Assembly: GCA_018901715.1 (NCBI GenBank)
Contig: JAHIEL010000044.1
Location: 1 to 15,918, forward strand
Length of the DNA stretch: 15,918 nucleotides
Reading direction: 5' to 3'
Source of the DNA: Patescibacteria group bacterium
GTDB taxonomy: Bacteria > Patescibacteriota > Minisyncoccia > Minisyncoccales > PEYH01
The translations under genes were made by a program, and so were the position numbers. Below are positions 1 to 5,170 of this stretch, piece by piece. Numbering within the stretch: the first letter of the stretch is position 1; the number at the start of each line of letters is the position of its first letter. The notes below the pieces were generated by a model, which had not been told where the DNA came from, made no database searches, and was given only the letters and a program-made list of their open reading frames with translations.

Positions 1-343
1 CGTCTATTGCTAAAACAGAACAATGAATTTTTATTTCAGGCAATCCCCCCAATGCTTTTGTAACATCTTTCATTGTAAGTTTTAAAGCTTCTTTGATTGT
101 CTTTCCTTTTGCTAAATCAGTAATAATACTGCTTGAAGCCAGCGCAGCAACGCAACCAAAGGTCTCAAAAGAAATATCTTTGATAATTTCCTCGCCTTTT
201 TTATTTTTATCAACTTTAATATAAAGCCAAAGAACATCTCCGCAAGTCGGATTTCCAACCTTTCCTAATCCATCATAATCTTTTAATTTCCCATAGTTAT
301 GCGGATTCTTAAACGCATTAATAACTTTTTTAGAATATGGCAT
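1..343 (-). CDS. iscU: IscU/NifU-type iron-sulfur cluster scaffold (C-terminus cut by window edge)
   Basis: This gene was translated by hand from the ATG at 343; 114 codons are visible before the window ends, so the C-terminus lies outside. It is the scaffold on which IscS-derived sulfur and iron are assembled into [2Fe-2S]/[4Fe-4S] clusters in the cytoplasm. All three family cysteines are present: Cys34 in GNPTCGD with its Asp36, Cys64 in TFGCVAA followed by ASSS, and Cys108 in KIHCSVLA. The usual FGCGSA stretch reads FGCVAA here. It starts 1 nt after the stop of the upstream cysteine desulfurase, so the two are almost certainly co-transcribed and translationally coupled; no SD motif is visible. 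Assignment to the IscU/SufU/NifU-N family is secure; the exact subfamily is not, because the end is missing. Confidence 0.93.
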   Translation of the reverse strand, partial: MPYSKKVINAFKNPHNYGKLKDYDGLGKVGNPTCGDVLWLYIKVDKNKKGEEIIKDISFETFGCVAALASSSIITDLAKGKTIKEALKLTMKDVTKALGGLPEIKIHCSVLAID

Positions 344-344
344 G

Positions 345-1475
345 TTATTTAAATGGAGAAATTTTTCTTAATTTTTCTACTGTCTTTGGCAGAACATCTA
401 ATAGCTTATCAATCTCTTGTTCAGTATTAAATCTACTCAAGCTAAAACGAACTGTGCTATTTGCTTCCTGCGGAGTAAGGCCGATTGCTAAAAGAGCATT
501 GCTCGGCTGTAAATCATTAGACGAACAAGCAGAGCCAGTGGCCACATATATATCTTCTAAATCTAAAGATGCAACTATCGCTTCCCCTTCAATTCCAAAA
601 AAACTAATACTAATAATATGGGGCAAGCCATACTGATTATTATTCATCTTTATCTTGTCTATTGCAAAAAATCCGTTAATCAACTGCTCTTTCAAGCTAT
701 TAATATATTCTATATTTGAATCAAGCTCCACTGCCTTAGCAAACCCGACAATACCAGCAACATTATCAGTGCCAGCTCTCAATCCCCTTTCCTGTGCTCC
801 GCCATTTTGCCAAGCGTTAATTTTAGTCCCATTCCTTAAATAAAGAGCACCCACTCCTTTTGGCCCGTGTATTTTGTGTGCATTTAAACTTATTAAATCA
901 ATCGCTTGTTCTTGAACATTAATTTCCGTCTTAGTATAACTCTGACAAGCATCAGTATGAAAATAGATATTATGCTTTTTGCAAATATCCCCTAATGCGT
1001 TCAGATCTTGGATTGTCCCGATTTCATTTTGTCCATGAATAATAGAAACAAGAATTGTTTTATCAGTAATTGCTTTTTCTAAATCCCCAACATTAAGAAA
1101 TCCTTTTTCATTAACATTTAAATATGTTATTTCAAAACCCTGCTCTTCCAACCACTCACAACTCTTAGAAACTGATTTATGTTCAATCTTTGTTGTTATA
1201 ATATGATTGCCTTTATCTCTATTAGCAAAAGCAACGCCCTTTATAGCAAAATTATTTGATTCTGTGCCACCTGAAGTAAAAATAATCTCTTCTGGCATAG
1301 CGTTTATTGACTTGGCTATAATTATTCTAGATTTTTCAATCGCCTCCATAGCACTCTCCCCCATTTTGTTGGGAGAAAAACTATTACCATAATCCTTTTT
1401 AAGGAAAGGAAGCATTGCCTCCAAAACCATGGGGTCAATTTGAGTAGTTGATGCATTGTCTAAATAAACTTTCAT
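345..1475 (-). CDS. iscS: Cysteine desulfurase, IscS/NifS class
   Basis: PLP enzyme that takes sulfur from L-cysteine as a persulfide for Fe-S cluster assembly (and, in other bacteria, tRNA thiolation). The 376-aa product has normal length for class I enzymes. Visible signatures: N-terminal YLDNASTT, His99 in IEHKS, cofactor-contacting Asp175 in FHTDACQS, Schiff-base Lys201 in NAHKIHGPKGVG, and the mobile-loop nucleophile Cys317 in TGSACSS, followed by a class I C-terminal region. The usual ANNEIG segment reads GQNEIG (residues 149-153). The iscU scaffold begins 1 nt downstream, giving a minimal two-gene ISC operon without IscR, HscA or ferredoxin adjacent. The ATG at 1475 lacks an SD and lies 18 nt after a strongly folded RNA segment (1494-1635), which could be its leader or an independent RNA. 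Function is secure; the symbol iscS rather than nifS is a convention. Confidence 0.95.
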   Translation of the reverse strand: MKVYLDNASTTQIDPMVLEAMLPFLKKDYGNSFSPNKMGESAMEAIEKSRIIIAKSINAMPEEIIFTSGGTESNNFAIKGVAFANRDKGNHIITTKIEHKSVSKSCEWLEEQGFEITYLNVNEKGFLNVGDLEKAITDKTILVSIIHGQNEIGTIQDLNALGDICKKHNIYFHTDACQSYTKTEINVQEQAIDLISLNAHKIHGPKGVGALYLRNGTKINAWQNGGAQERGLRAGTDNVAGIVGFAKAVELDSNIEYINSLKEQLINGFFAIDKIKMNNNQYGLPHIISISFFGIEGEAIVASLDLEDIYVATGSACSSNDLQPSNALLAIGLTPQEANSTVRFSLSRFNTEQEIDKLLDVLPKTVEKLRKISPFK

Positions 1476-1493
1476 AATATTGAAATATCAACA

Positions 1494-1635
1494 AATAGAC
1501 CCTGCTTGGCAGATTTTCCGGGTCTTTTCTCCATAGTGGTTGTCCTCACATACATCCCAAGGGATATATAAATAATTGGATTCCCAGTAGTAGTGAATAG
1601 TGCCGGAAAATTCTAAGTCCAGAACAGGGTCTATT
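1494..1635 (-). ncRNA. Candidate structured RNA, 6S-like architecture, or iscS leader
   Basis: An about 142-nt intergenic segment folds on itself. An 11-nt perfect terminal stem joins 1625-1635 to 1494-1504 (AATAGACCCTG with CAGGGTCTATT). Inside it, TTTTCCGG pairs perfectly with CCGGAAAA, extended by AGA/TCT and CTT/AAG across bulges. The inner part forms a large asymmetric internal loop capped by a further arm containing ATCCCTTGGGAT. A good minus-strand promoter (1639-1667) would start transcription almost exactly at the first base of the terminal stem. A long closing stem, a big central bubble and an apical arm are the outline of 6S RNA. I see no tmRNA, SRP, RNase P or T-box signature. The alternative is a cis-acting leader of iscS, whose ATG lies 18 nt downstream. 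The fold is clear; the identity is inferred. Confidence 0.5.
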
Positions 1636-1638
1636 AAT

Positions 1639-1667
1639 ATTTTGGCTCTAAATCTCTTACCTGTCAA
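1639..1667 (-). promoter_or_regulatory. Sigma70-type promoter for the 1494-1635 RNA and/or iscSU
   Basis: On the minus strand a consensus -35 TTGACA (1662-1667) is followed after exactly 17 nt by CAAAAT (1639-1644, 4/6 match to TATAAT). Predicted initiation falls near 1632, at the start of the folded segment. It lies just past the ndk stop codon. Confidence 0.6.
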
Positions 1668-1670
1668 TCC

Positions 1671-2258
1671 CTACATCACATCATCTTCTGCTCTCTTATA
1701 TTCAAAAATTTCTTCTGGTGCAAACCAAAAGCTTATCTCGTGTTCTGCTTCTTCATGAGTTTCTGAAGCGTGAACTAAATTGCGAATAGACCGCTTGTCT
1801 CTATTTGCAGCTGTGGCATCATCAACAGAAAAATCACCGCGAATCGTTCCCATATCTGCTTCTGCAGGCATTGTTGGTCCTGCTATCTTCCTTACCATAT
1901 TGATGGCATGAATTCCCTCAATAACCATTTTAACCATAGGACCAGAAGTCAAATAATCAATAAGCCAACTTCTTACCATTCCTCCTACTACTAGAGAGTC
2001 GTCAGACCCTAATTCTTTTTTAGCGTCAAAATTATACTCTGCGTAATTTTTAAGTGTCTTTTCCCCTAAGCGTTTAATCCATTTCTCGTCTTGAGGATAA
2101 TGTCTGTCTATTTGATCCTTGTTCGCCCAAAACATTCTTAAAGCAATAATCTTCAAACCCCTACTCTCAATTCTGGAAACAATTTCTCCAGCTAATCCCC
2201 TTTTTACTGCGTCTGGTTTGAGAATAAGAAGGGTTCGTTCTTTTTTTGGATGAAGCAT
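1671..2258 (-). CDS. ndk: Nucleoside diphosphate kinase, long form with internal insertion
   Basis: Transfers the gamma phosphate between nucleoside tri- and diphosphates through a phosphohistidine, balancing NTP/dNTP pools. Visible signatures: LILKPDAVKRG (residues 11-21, Lys14 contacting phosphate), TSGP (105-108), and the active-site His163 in IRNLVHASE. At 195 aa it is about 50 residues longer than typical Ndk. The extra length is an insertion at about residues 55-100, between the family's HY motif and the TSGP motif, plus a longer acidic C-terminus. Its first 55 nt overlap, in a different frame, the end of the upstream metallo-beta-lactamase gene. Since the conserved beta strand starts near residue 7, at least about 37 nt of overlap is unavoidable. 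The two genes are therefore probably translated as a coupled pair. Catalytic residues are intact, so an active enzyme is expected. Confidence 0.94.
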   Translation of the reverse strand: MLHPKKERTLLILKPDAVKRGLAGEIVSRIESRGLKIIALRMFWANKDQIDRHYPQDEKWIKRLGEKTLKNYAEYNFDAKKELGSDDSLVVGGMVRSWLIDYLTSGPMVKMVIEGIHAINMVRKIAGPTMPAEADMGTIRGDFSVDDATAANRDKRSIRNLVHASETHEEAEHEISFWFAPEEIFEYKRAEDDVM

Positions 2259-3070
2259 ATATCTTTTTTATAATTACTTGTTTGTAAAATCGTTATACCA
2301 GATTCATTCAAATTTGCCAATGTTTCTTCGTGAGGAAAGCCATATTGATTGTCAGAACTTGCGCAAATAATAGCTATATCTGGCTGAACTGTTTCTAAAA
2401 ACTGAAGAGAACTGCCGGTCTTACTCCCGTGATGAGAGACCTTCAAAATTTGTGCATTTAAATCAGAATCATTATCAATCAACCATTGCTCAACCTTTTT
2501 TTCAGCATCTCCTGTAAAAAGTATTCTGTGTCCATTGGAATTCAGAACCAAAACAATTGAAGAATTATTTTTATCGCTAATTTCCCTGCCTTCTAATTTT
2601 TCAAAAGGATATAACAGATTGATATATTGATATTTAGATATTTTTATATTCAAATCCTGTTCTGCTATCCATATTTTTGCACCCTCATTTTGAATCGCCT
2701 CCTCCCATTCTCCTGCTAATAAAGTATCTGTTTTAATCCCAGTCCATAAAATATTTTCTACTTTATACCTTTCTAAAACCTCAATCAAACCAAACATATG
2801 GTCTTTATCTGGATGGGTTAAAATAATTAAATCAATGGTTCTATCCCAAAAAGGCATTCGCTCTTCCATTTTTTTAATCACCCTATCATCAGGTCCCCCG
2901 TCTATTAAAATCTGATGCCCAGAGTCGGCCTGAATAAATATAGAGTCCCCCATTCCTATATCTAAAAAATAAACCTCAAGCCCATTAGCTTGAGAAAAAT
3001 GAAAAATAACTGACCAGGAAAAGACATTGAGAAAGAGTAAAATGATTAAAATAGTCCGGATTAGCTTCAT
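2204..3070 (-). CDS. ComEC/Rec2-type metallo-beta-lactamase-fold hydrolase, membrane-anchored or secreted
   Basis: 288-aa protein with an N-terminal hydrophobic segment (residues about 4-24) acting as signal peptide or membrane anchor, followed by one metallo-beta-lactamase domain. Metal-binding motifs are visible: THPDKDH (85-91, the HxxxDH motif), GDA (187-189) and SHHGS (212-216), with YGFPH near 243-247. GMGDSIF at 39-45 and the late SHHGS are typical of the detached ComEC/Rec2 hydrolase domain, which in full-length ComEC is thought to degrade the non-transported strand during DNA uptake. Here the competence membrane channel is absent, so this is a stand-alone extracytoplasmic hydrolase of unknown substrate; DNA or nucleotides are an inference. 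It is upstream of and overlaps ndk, making a nucleotide-salvage link attractive but unproven. The start at 3070 gives the signal peptide. Confidence 0.85.
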   Translation of the reverse strand: MKLIRTILIILLFLNVFSWSVIFHFSQANGLEVYFLDIGMGDSIFIQADSGHQILIDGGPDDRVIKKMEERMPFWDRTIDLIILTHPDKDHMFGLIEVLERYKVENILWTGIKTDTLLAGEWEEAIQNEGAKIWIAEQDLNIKISKYQYINLLYPFEKLEGREISDKNNSSIVLVLNSNGHRILFTGDAEKKVEQWLIDNDSDLNAQILKVSHHGSKTGSSLQFLETVQPDIAIICASSDNQYGFPHEETLANLNESGITILQTSNYKKDICFIQKKNEPFLFSNQTQ

Positions 3071-3073
3071 GGT

Positions 3074-3103
3074 CTTTACATTTATCCTATGGTGTAGTAG
3101 AAA
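3074..3103 (+). promoter_or_regulatory. Promoter of the plus-strand 67-aa gene
   Basis: TTTACA (3075-3080, 5/6 match to the -35 consensus), a 17-nt spacer, then TAGAAA (3098-3103, 4/6 match to the -10). It precedes the SD at 3110-3118 and overlaps the short leader of the divergent metallo-beta-lactamase gene. Confidence 0.45.
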
Positions 3104-3109
3104 TAATTT

Positions 3110-3118
3110 GGAGGTGAT
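3110..3118 (+). promoter_or_regulatory. Perfect 9-nt Shine-Dalgarno
   Basis: GGAGGTGAT matches the full complement of the usual 16S rRNA 3' end, 6 nt before the ATG at 3125. It is the main reason to accept the short ORF as a gene. Almost all other starts in this window have no recognisable SD. Confidence 0.8.
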
Positions 3119-3124
3119 CGTCTG

Positions 3125-3328
3125 ATGCCGAAATATGGTTGGATCTTATTGGTGCTATACTTGATCATCGCTGTCTTCTGCTGCATTCGCGAGGGTAGCC
3201 GTAGGGGCTGGCATGGAAAACGAATGTGGTTCGACTCCACTATTTTCTTCATCCTCTTTTGGTGGATTCTGTACCTCTATCCGCCCTACAGGTGGCCCTG
3301 CCAGAACAGACAACAGGCGTCCGCCTGA
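3125..3328 (+). CDS. Small membrane protein of unknown function in a GC-rich islet
   Basis: 67-aa product with two predicted membrane segments (residues about 5-20 and 37-53), a basic, Arg-rich loop between them (residues 22-33) and a Trp/Tyr/Pro-rich stretch at 45-58. I do not recognise a family. Support for it being real: a sigma70-like promoter, a perfect 9-nt SD with 6-nt spacing, and a 14-bp hairpin terminator just downstream. It is the only recognised gene on the plus strand. Its composition is about half G+C, clearly above the AT-rich neighbours, suggesting recent acquisition or an unusual constraint. A reverse-strand ORF across the same bases (3155-3385) lacks any initiation signal and was not accepted. 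Positively charged loop topology suggests both termini may face outward, but this is a guess. Confidence 0.6.
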   Translation: MPKYGWILLVLYLIIAVFCCIREGSRRGWHGKRMWFDSTIFFILFWWILYLYPPYRWPCQNRQQASA

Positions 3329-3334
3329 CCAAAC

Positions 3335-3367
3335 GCCGGAAGTTAACTGACCAAGTTGATTTCCGGC
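3335..3367 (+). terminator. Rho-independent-type terminator of the 67-aa gene
   Basis: A 14-bp stem (including two G-T wobbles) beginning GCCGGAA and ending TTCCGGC closes a 5-nt loop GACCA, followed by pyrimidine-rich TTCCTTCTTT (3368-3377). A second small hairpin, CAGGCG/CGCCTG, spans the stop codon at 3314-3327. The T-tract is interrupted, so efficiency may be modest. Confidence 0.6.
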
Positions 3368-3381
3368 TTCCTTCTTTGAAA

Positions 3382-3657
3382 TCATTTGACTATTTTTATT
3401 GCTTTGCCTTCAATCAGAGCTTTCGTTATTTTTTTATAGGCAGACGAAAGTATTCTCTGGAAAGTGCTTTGTGATGTCTTCATTTTTTTAGCACACTCAC
3501 ATTGGTCACAACATTTTATGTTTTTCAATCTCAAGGCCTCTGCCTCTTCAAAAGTCAATTCAATAATTTCTAAATCCCTCATGGGCACTCCTTGTGGCTT
3601 ATAAAAAGTAACCCTAGGGCTAAATCTTATTTTTCTTCTTCCTCTTGGCCTTGGCAT
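3382..3657 (-). CDS. DUF134 (UPF0251) family putative DNA-binding protein
   Basis: 91-aa protein opening with MPRPRGRRK, the DUF134 hallmark. The family segment PRVTFYKPQGVPMRDLE (residues 14-30) follows, then a sigma70-region-4-like helix-turn-helix at about 36-82 (LTFEEAEALRL, then SQSTFQRILSSAYKKI). DUF134 proteins are predicted transcription regulators often found next to DUF5320 proteins and NifX/NifB-like Fe-S or metal-cofactor genes, and that pairing holds here with the gene immediately upstream. Four cysteines cluster inside the HTH (Cys49, 50, 53, 55 in CCDQCEC), a possible metal- or redox-sensing site; this is inference. A GC-rich hairpin (3682-3738) separates it from the DUF5320 stop. 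TATAAT occurs 12 nt before the ATG, so a second, nearly leaderless transcript is possible. Confidence 0.85.
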   Translation of the reverse strand: MPRPRGRRKIRFSPRVTFYKPQGVPMRDLEIIELTFEEAEALRLKNIKCCDQCECAKKMKTSQSTFQRILSSAYKKITKALIEGKAIKIVK

Positions 3658-3681
3658 ATTAATATAATTATACTATTGTTT

Positions 3682-3738
3682 TAAAACAAGGCCTACCCCC
3701 GCCCGCCCAAGGTGGGCGGGGCCAAGGGCCTTGTTTTA
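3682..3738 (-). terminator. Large nested GC-rich hairpin between DUF5320 and DUF134 genes
   Basis: An outer perfect 12-bp stem (TAAAACAAGGCC with GGCCTTGTTTTA) encloses an inner GC stem (CCCGCCC with GGGCGGG, or the register CCCCGCCC/GGGCGGGG). The outer stem includes the DUF5320 stop codon. Read on the minus strand it ends GGCCTTGTTTTA, a weak U-rich tail, so it may act as a partial terminator/attenuator or an mRNA-stabilising hairpin. It may also be a dispersed GC-rich repeat. Confidence 0.6.
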
Positions 3739-4020
3739 GCTTTTGTCCTTCAGATTTTTGATTTCCTCTTGCACTGCTTTAAGCTCTTCTTTTAAAAACT
3801 TCTCTTCCTCGTTCAAAGCATTTGTCTCATCTGTCTTTGTCCAAAATCTCCTAAATCCAATTCCGCAGCAATTTCCTCTTCCAAATCCTCCTCCATAACC
3901 CATTCCAGCACCTCGCCTAAAACCACCTGCGAAATTTCCTTGTGAACCAGCATAGGGACCCATTCCTCTGCCAGTGCCAGGACCAGCACCAATAGGACCA
4001 GTTGTATCTTTAAGTGGCAT
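3736..4020 (-). CDS. DUF5320-type glycine-rich small protein
   Basis: 94-aa protein with a family-like N-terminus (MPLKDTTGPIGAGPGTGRGMG), a Gly/Arg/Phe-rich low-complexity middle (residues about 9-58) containing a vicinal Cys51-Cys52 pair, and a charged coiled-coil-like tail (residues 67-94). This arrangement matches DUF5320 proteins, which in anaerobes and CPR genomes occur beside DUF134 regulators and Fe-S/metal-cofactor handling genes. Their biochemical role is unknown. Here it is the first gene of a two-gene unit with DUF134. Transcription probably starts at the promoter at 4098-4125, giving a leader of about 70 nt of very AT-rich sequence. The Cys pair could bind metal, but nothing here proves it. 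Confidence 0.75.
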   Translation of the reverse strand: MPLKDTTGPIGAGPGTGRGMGPYAGSQGNFAGGFRRGAGMGYGGGFGRGNCCGIGFRRFWTKTDETNALNEEEKFLKEELKAVQEEIKNLKDKS

Positions 4021-4090
4021 AATTTTATTTCATTAATAATTAATAATTAATTATCAGATAATCCGACCTTTGTTTTATACTGACTATCTA

Positions 4091-4110
4091 TTATGAGTAT
4101 ATACCCATAA
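4091..4110. promoter_or_regulatory. 20-bp palindromic operator candidate over the DUF5320 -10 box
   Basis: TTATGAGTAT/ATACCCATAA is a 20-bp inverted repeat with a single mismatched position pair. The -10 hexamer of the DUF5320 promoter lies at its centre, so a bound dimer would block RNA polymerase. DUF134, encoded by the same unit, is the obvious candidate ligand; this is inference. Confidence 0.5.
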
Positions 4111-4125
4111 CTATATTCCTGTCAA
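4098..4125 (-). promoter_or_regulatory. Sigma70-type promoter of the DUF5320-DUF134 unit
   Basis: Consensus -35 TTGACA (4120-4125), 16-nt spacer, -10 TATATA (4098-4103). Predicted start near 4091, about 70 nt before the DUF5320 ATG. Confidence 0.6.
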
Positions 4126-4152
4126 CCCTTTTCCGCCTAAAAAACAAAAACA

Positions 4153-4164
4153 AGCCATTGGGCT
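4153..4164 (-). terminator. Weak hairpin with long T-tract, possible backup terminator of the SDR gene
   Basis: On the minus strand AGCC-CAAT-GGCT is followed by TTTTTGTTTTTT (roughly 4140-4151). It is the third hairpin in series downstream of the SDR gene and has the best T-tract of the three, but the shortest stem. Confidence 0.4.
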
Positions 4165-4187
4165 GGTTAATCAACTATTTAAACGAC

Positions 4188-4208
4188 TGTAGATGTTTGA
4201 CATCTACA
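4188..4208. repeat. Palindromic repeat copy 1 (TGTAGATGT-TTG-ACATCTACA)
   Basis: A 9-bp perfect stem with a TTG loop. The same element, with the flanking CACAAAA, recurs at 11908-11930, also in an intergenic position downstream of a minus-strand gene. Probably a dispersed genomic repeat or accessory terminator hairpin. Confidence 0.65.
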
Positions 4209-4215
4209 CAAAAAG

Positions 4216-4242
4216 TTGCAACGAGGACGGGCCTCGTTGCAA
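4216..4242 (-). terminator. Rho-independent terminator of the SDR gene
   Basis: Perfect 11-bp stem TTGCAACGAGG/CCTCGTTGCAA with a 5-nt loop, followed on the minus strand by CTTTTTG. It begins 16 nt past the SDR stop codon. Confidence 0.75.
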
Positions 4243-4257
4243 ATCTATTAGTTATTT

Positions 4258-5004
4258 TTATCTTACTGTATAACCGCCATCTACTATTAGTGTCTGACCA
4301 ACAATATAATCTGCTTCATCGCTTACGAGAAAAGCAACAGCATTGGCAATGTCTTCCGGCGTGCCAATTCTTGCCTTAGGAATAGCCATTAATGTCTGGC
4401 TCATATCCATTCCTAATTCTTTCCCCACATTATCTAACATAGGTGTTTGAATCGCTCCCGGAGCAACAGCATTAATATTAATTCCCATTCCAGCAAATTC
4501 ACCTGCCATACATTTAGTTAAACTTATTACTGCGCCTTTGGCTGCTGAATATGAATGAAGCTTAGCCCAAGAAACATAACCAGCGATAGAGGCGATATTA
4601 ACTATCTTGCCATATTTCTGTTCAATCATTATTGGCAAGACCGCTTTAGAGCAATAAAGCACGCCCTTAATATCAACATCTACTATTTTATCTATTTTTG
4701 AAGTGTCGTCTGCTTCTTCAGTAGTGCAGATGCCGGCATTATTAACCAAAATATCAACTTGACCGAACTTTTCTTTAACTTGAGCAATAACATCTTTAAC
4801 TTCTGATTCGCTGGTAACATCTAATTTAAAGGCAACTGCCTCGCCTCCTTTAACAATAATCTCTTGAACTACTTTTTCGCACGGTTCTATAGTCATATCG
4901 GTAACTACCACTTTAGCTCCAAGTTCTGCTAATTTCAGAGAGATTCCTTGTCCAATCCCCCTTTGCGCGCCAGTAACAATAGCAACTTTATTTTTTAAAT
5001 TCAT
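4258..5004 (-). CDS. Short-chain dehydrogenase/reductase (FabG-like, NAD-preferring)
   Basis: 248-aa classical SDR of standard length: Rossmann dinucleotide motif TGAQRGIG (residues 11-18), NNAG (88-91), catalytic Ser139 in NIASIAG, Tyr152 and Lys156 in YSAAK, PGAIQTPM (182-189) and the C-terminal VDGGY. An acidic Asp36 ends beta-strand 2 (VVVTD), the usual mark of NAD(H) rather than NADP(H) preference. The fold resembles 3-oxoacyl-ACP reductase and also acetoin/butanediol and sugar-alcohol dehydrogenases; the substrate cannot be read from sequence. No other fatty-acid synthesis gene is nearby, which argues against confident FabG naming. It appears monocistronic, with terminators at 4216-4242 and possibly 4153-4164. 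The start at 5004 places the Rossmann motif at its normal distance. Confidence 0.9.
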   Translation of the reverse strand: MNLKNKVAIVTGAQRGIGQGISLKLAELGAKVVVTDMTIEPCEKVVQEIIVKGGEAVAFKLDVTSESEVKDVIAQVKEKFGQVDILVNNAGICTTEEADDTSKIDKIVDVDIKGVLYCSKAVLPIMIEQKYGKIVNIASIAGYVSWAKLHSYSAAKGAVISLTKCMAGEFAGMGININAVAPGAIQTPMLDNVGKELGMDMSQTLMAIPKARIGTPEDIANAVAFLVSDEADYIVGQTLIVDGGYTVR

Positions 5005-5050
5005 AGTATTTATGATTGATTACTTATTATTGATTTTTCTCTCAATCCCC

Positions 5051-5130
5051 CCGCCACCGATCCTTTCTTTCTTTTCTTTAATGATTAGTGATCAGTGATC
5101 AATGATTTTTTCTTACGAGGTCGGGGGCGG
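5051..5130. repeat. GC-rich inverted repeat enclosing the heptad repeat (SDR / thioredoxin-CcdA intergenic)
   Basis: CCGCCACCGATC (5051-5062) pairs with GGTCGGGGGCGG (5119-5130), 11 of 12 positions including one wobble. It encloses T-rich sequence and heptad repeat copy A. GAGGTCGGGGGCGG (5117-5130) recurs exactly, in inverse orientation, at 6707-6720. Confidence 0.6.
5078..5113 (+). repeat. Heptad TGATYAR intergenic repeat, copy A
   Basis: CTTTAATGAT is followed by tandem 7-nt units TGATTAG, TGATCAG, TGATCAA and then TGATTTT. The same 36-nt pattern recurs inverted near 6642-6671 (copy B) and direct at 12026-12060 (copy C). All three are at or just beyond gene ends in intergenic DNA. Confidence 0.65.
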
Positions 5131-5151
5131 TAGTAAAGGAAGGTACAACCT

Positions 5152-5169
5152 TTTTTGTTATAACAAAAA
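5152..5169. repeat. Perfect 18-bp AT palindrome just past the thioredoxin-CcdA stop
   Basis: TTTTTGTTA/TAACAAAAA directly follows the stop codon at 5171. It could form a weak hairpin at the mRNA 3' end or be a protein site. No T-tract follows it on the minus strand, so it is not called a terminator. Confidence 0.4.
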
Positions 5170-5170
5170 T

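Noticed and set aside
1494..1635. SRP RNA, tmRNA, RNase P or T-box identity for the structured segment
   Set aside because: CCGGAAAA superficially recalls the SRP CCGGAAGG segment, but the GGAA loop geometry is wrong; the signatures of the other classes are absent.
3155..3385. 76-aa reverse-strand ORF across the GC-rich islet
   Set aside because: No initiation signal, low-complexity composition, and it is antisense to an ORF with a perfect SD, promoter and terminator.
4258..5004. Calling the SDR FabG outright
   Set aside because: The SDR fold is shared by many dehydrogenases, Asp36 points to NAD(H), and no fatty-acid synthesis genes are nearby.
5078..5113. CRISPR array
   Set aside because: The repeat units are 7 nt, contiguous and without spacers; no cas gene is present.
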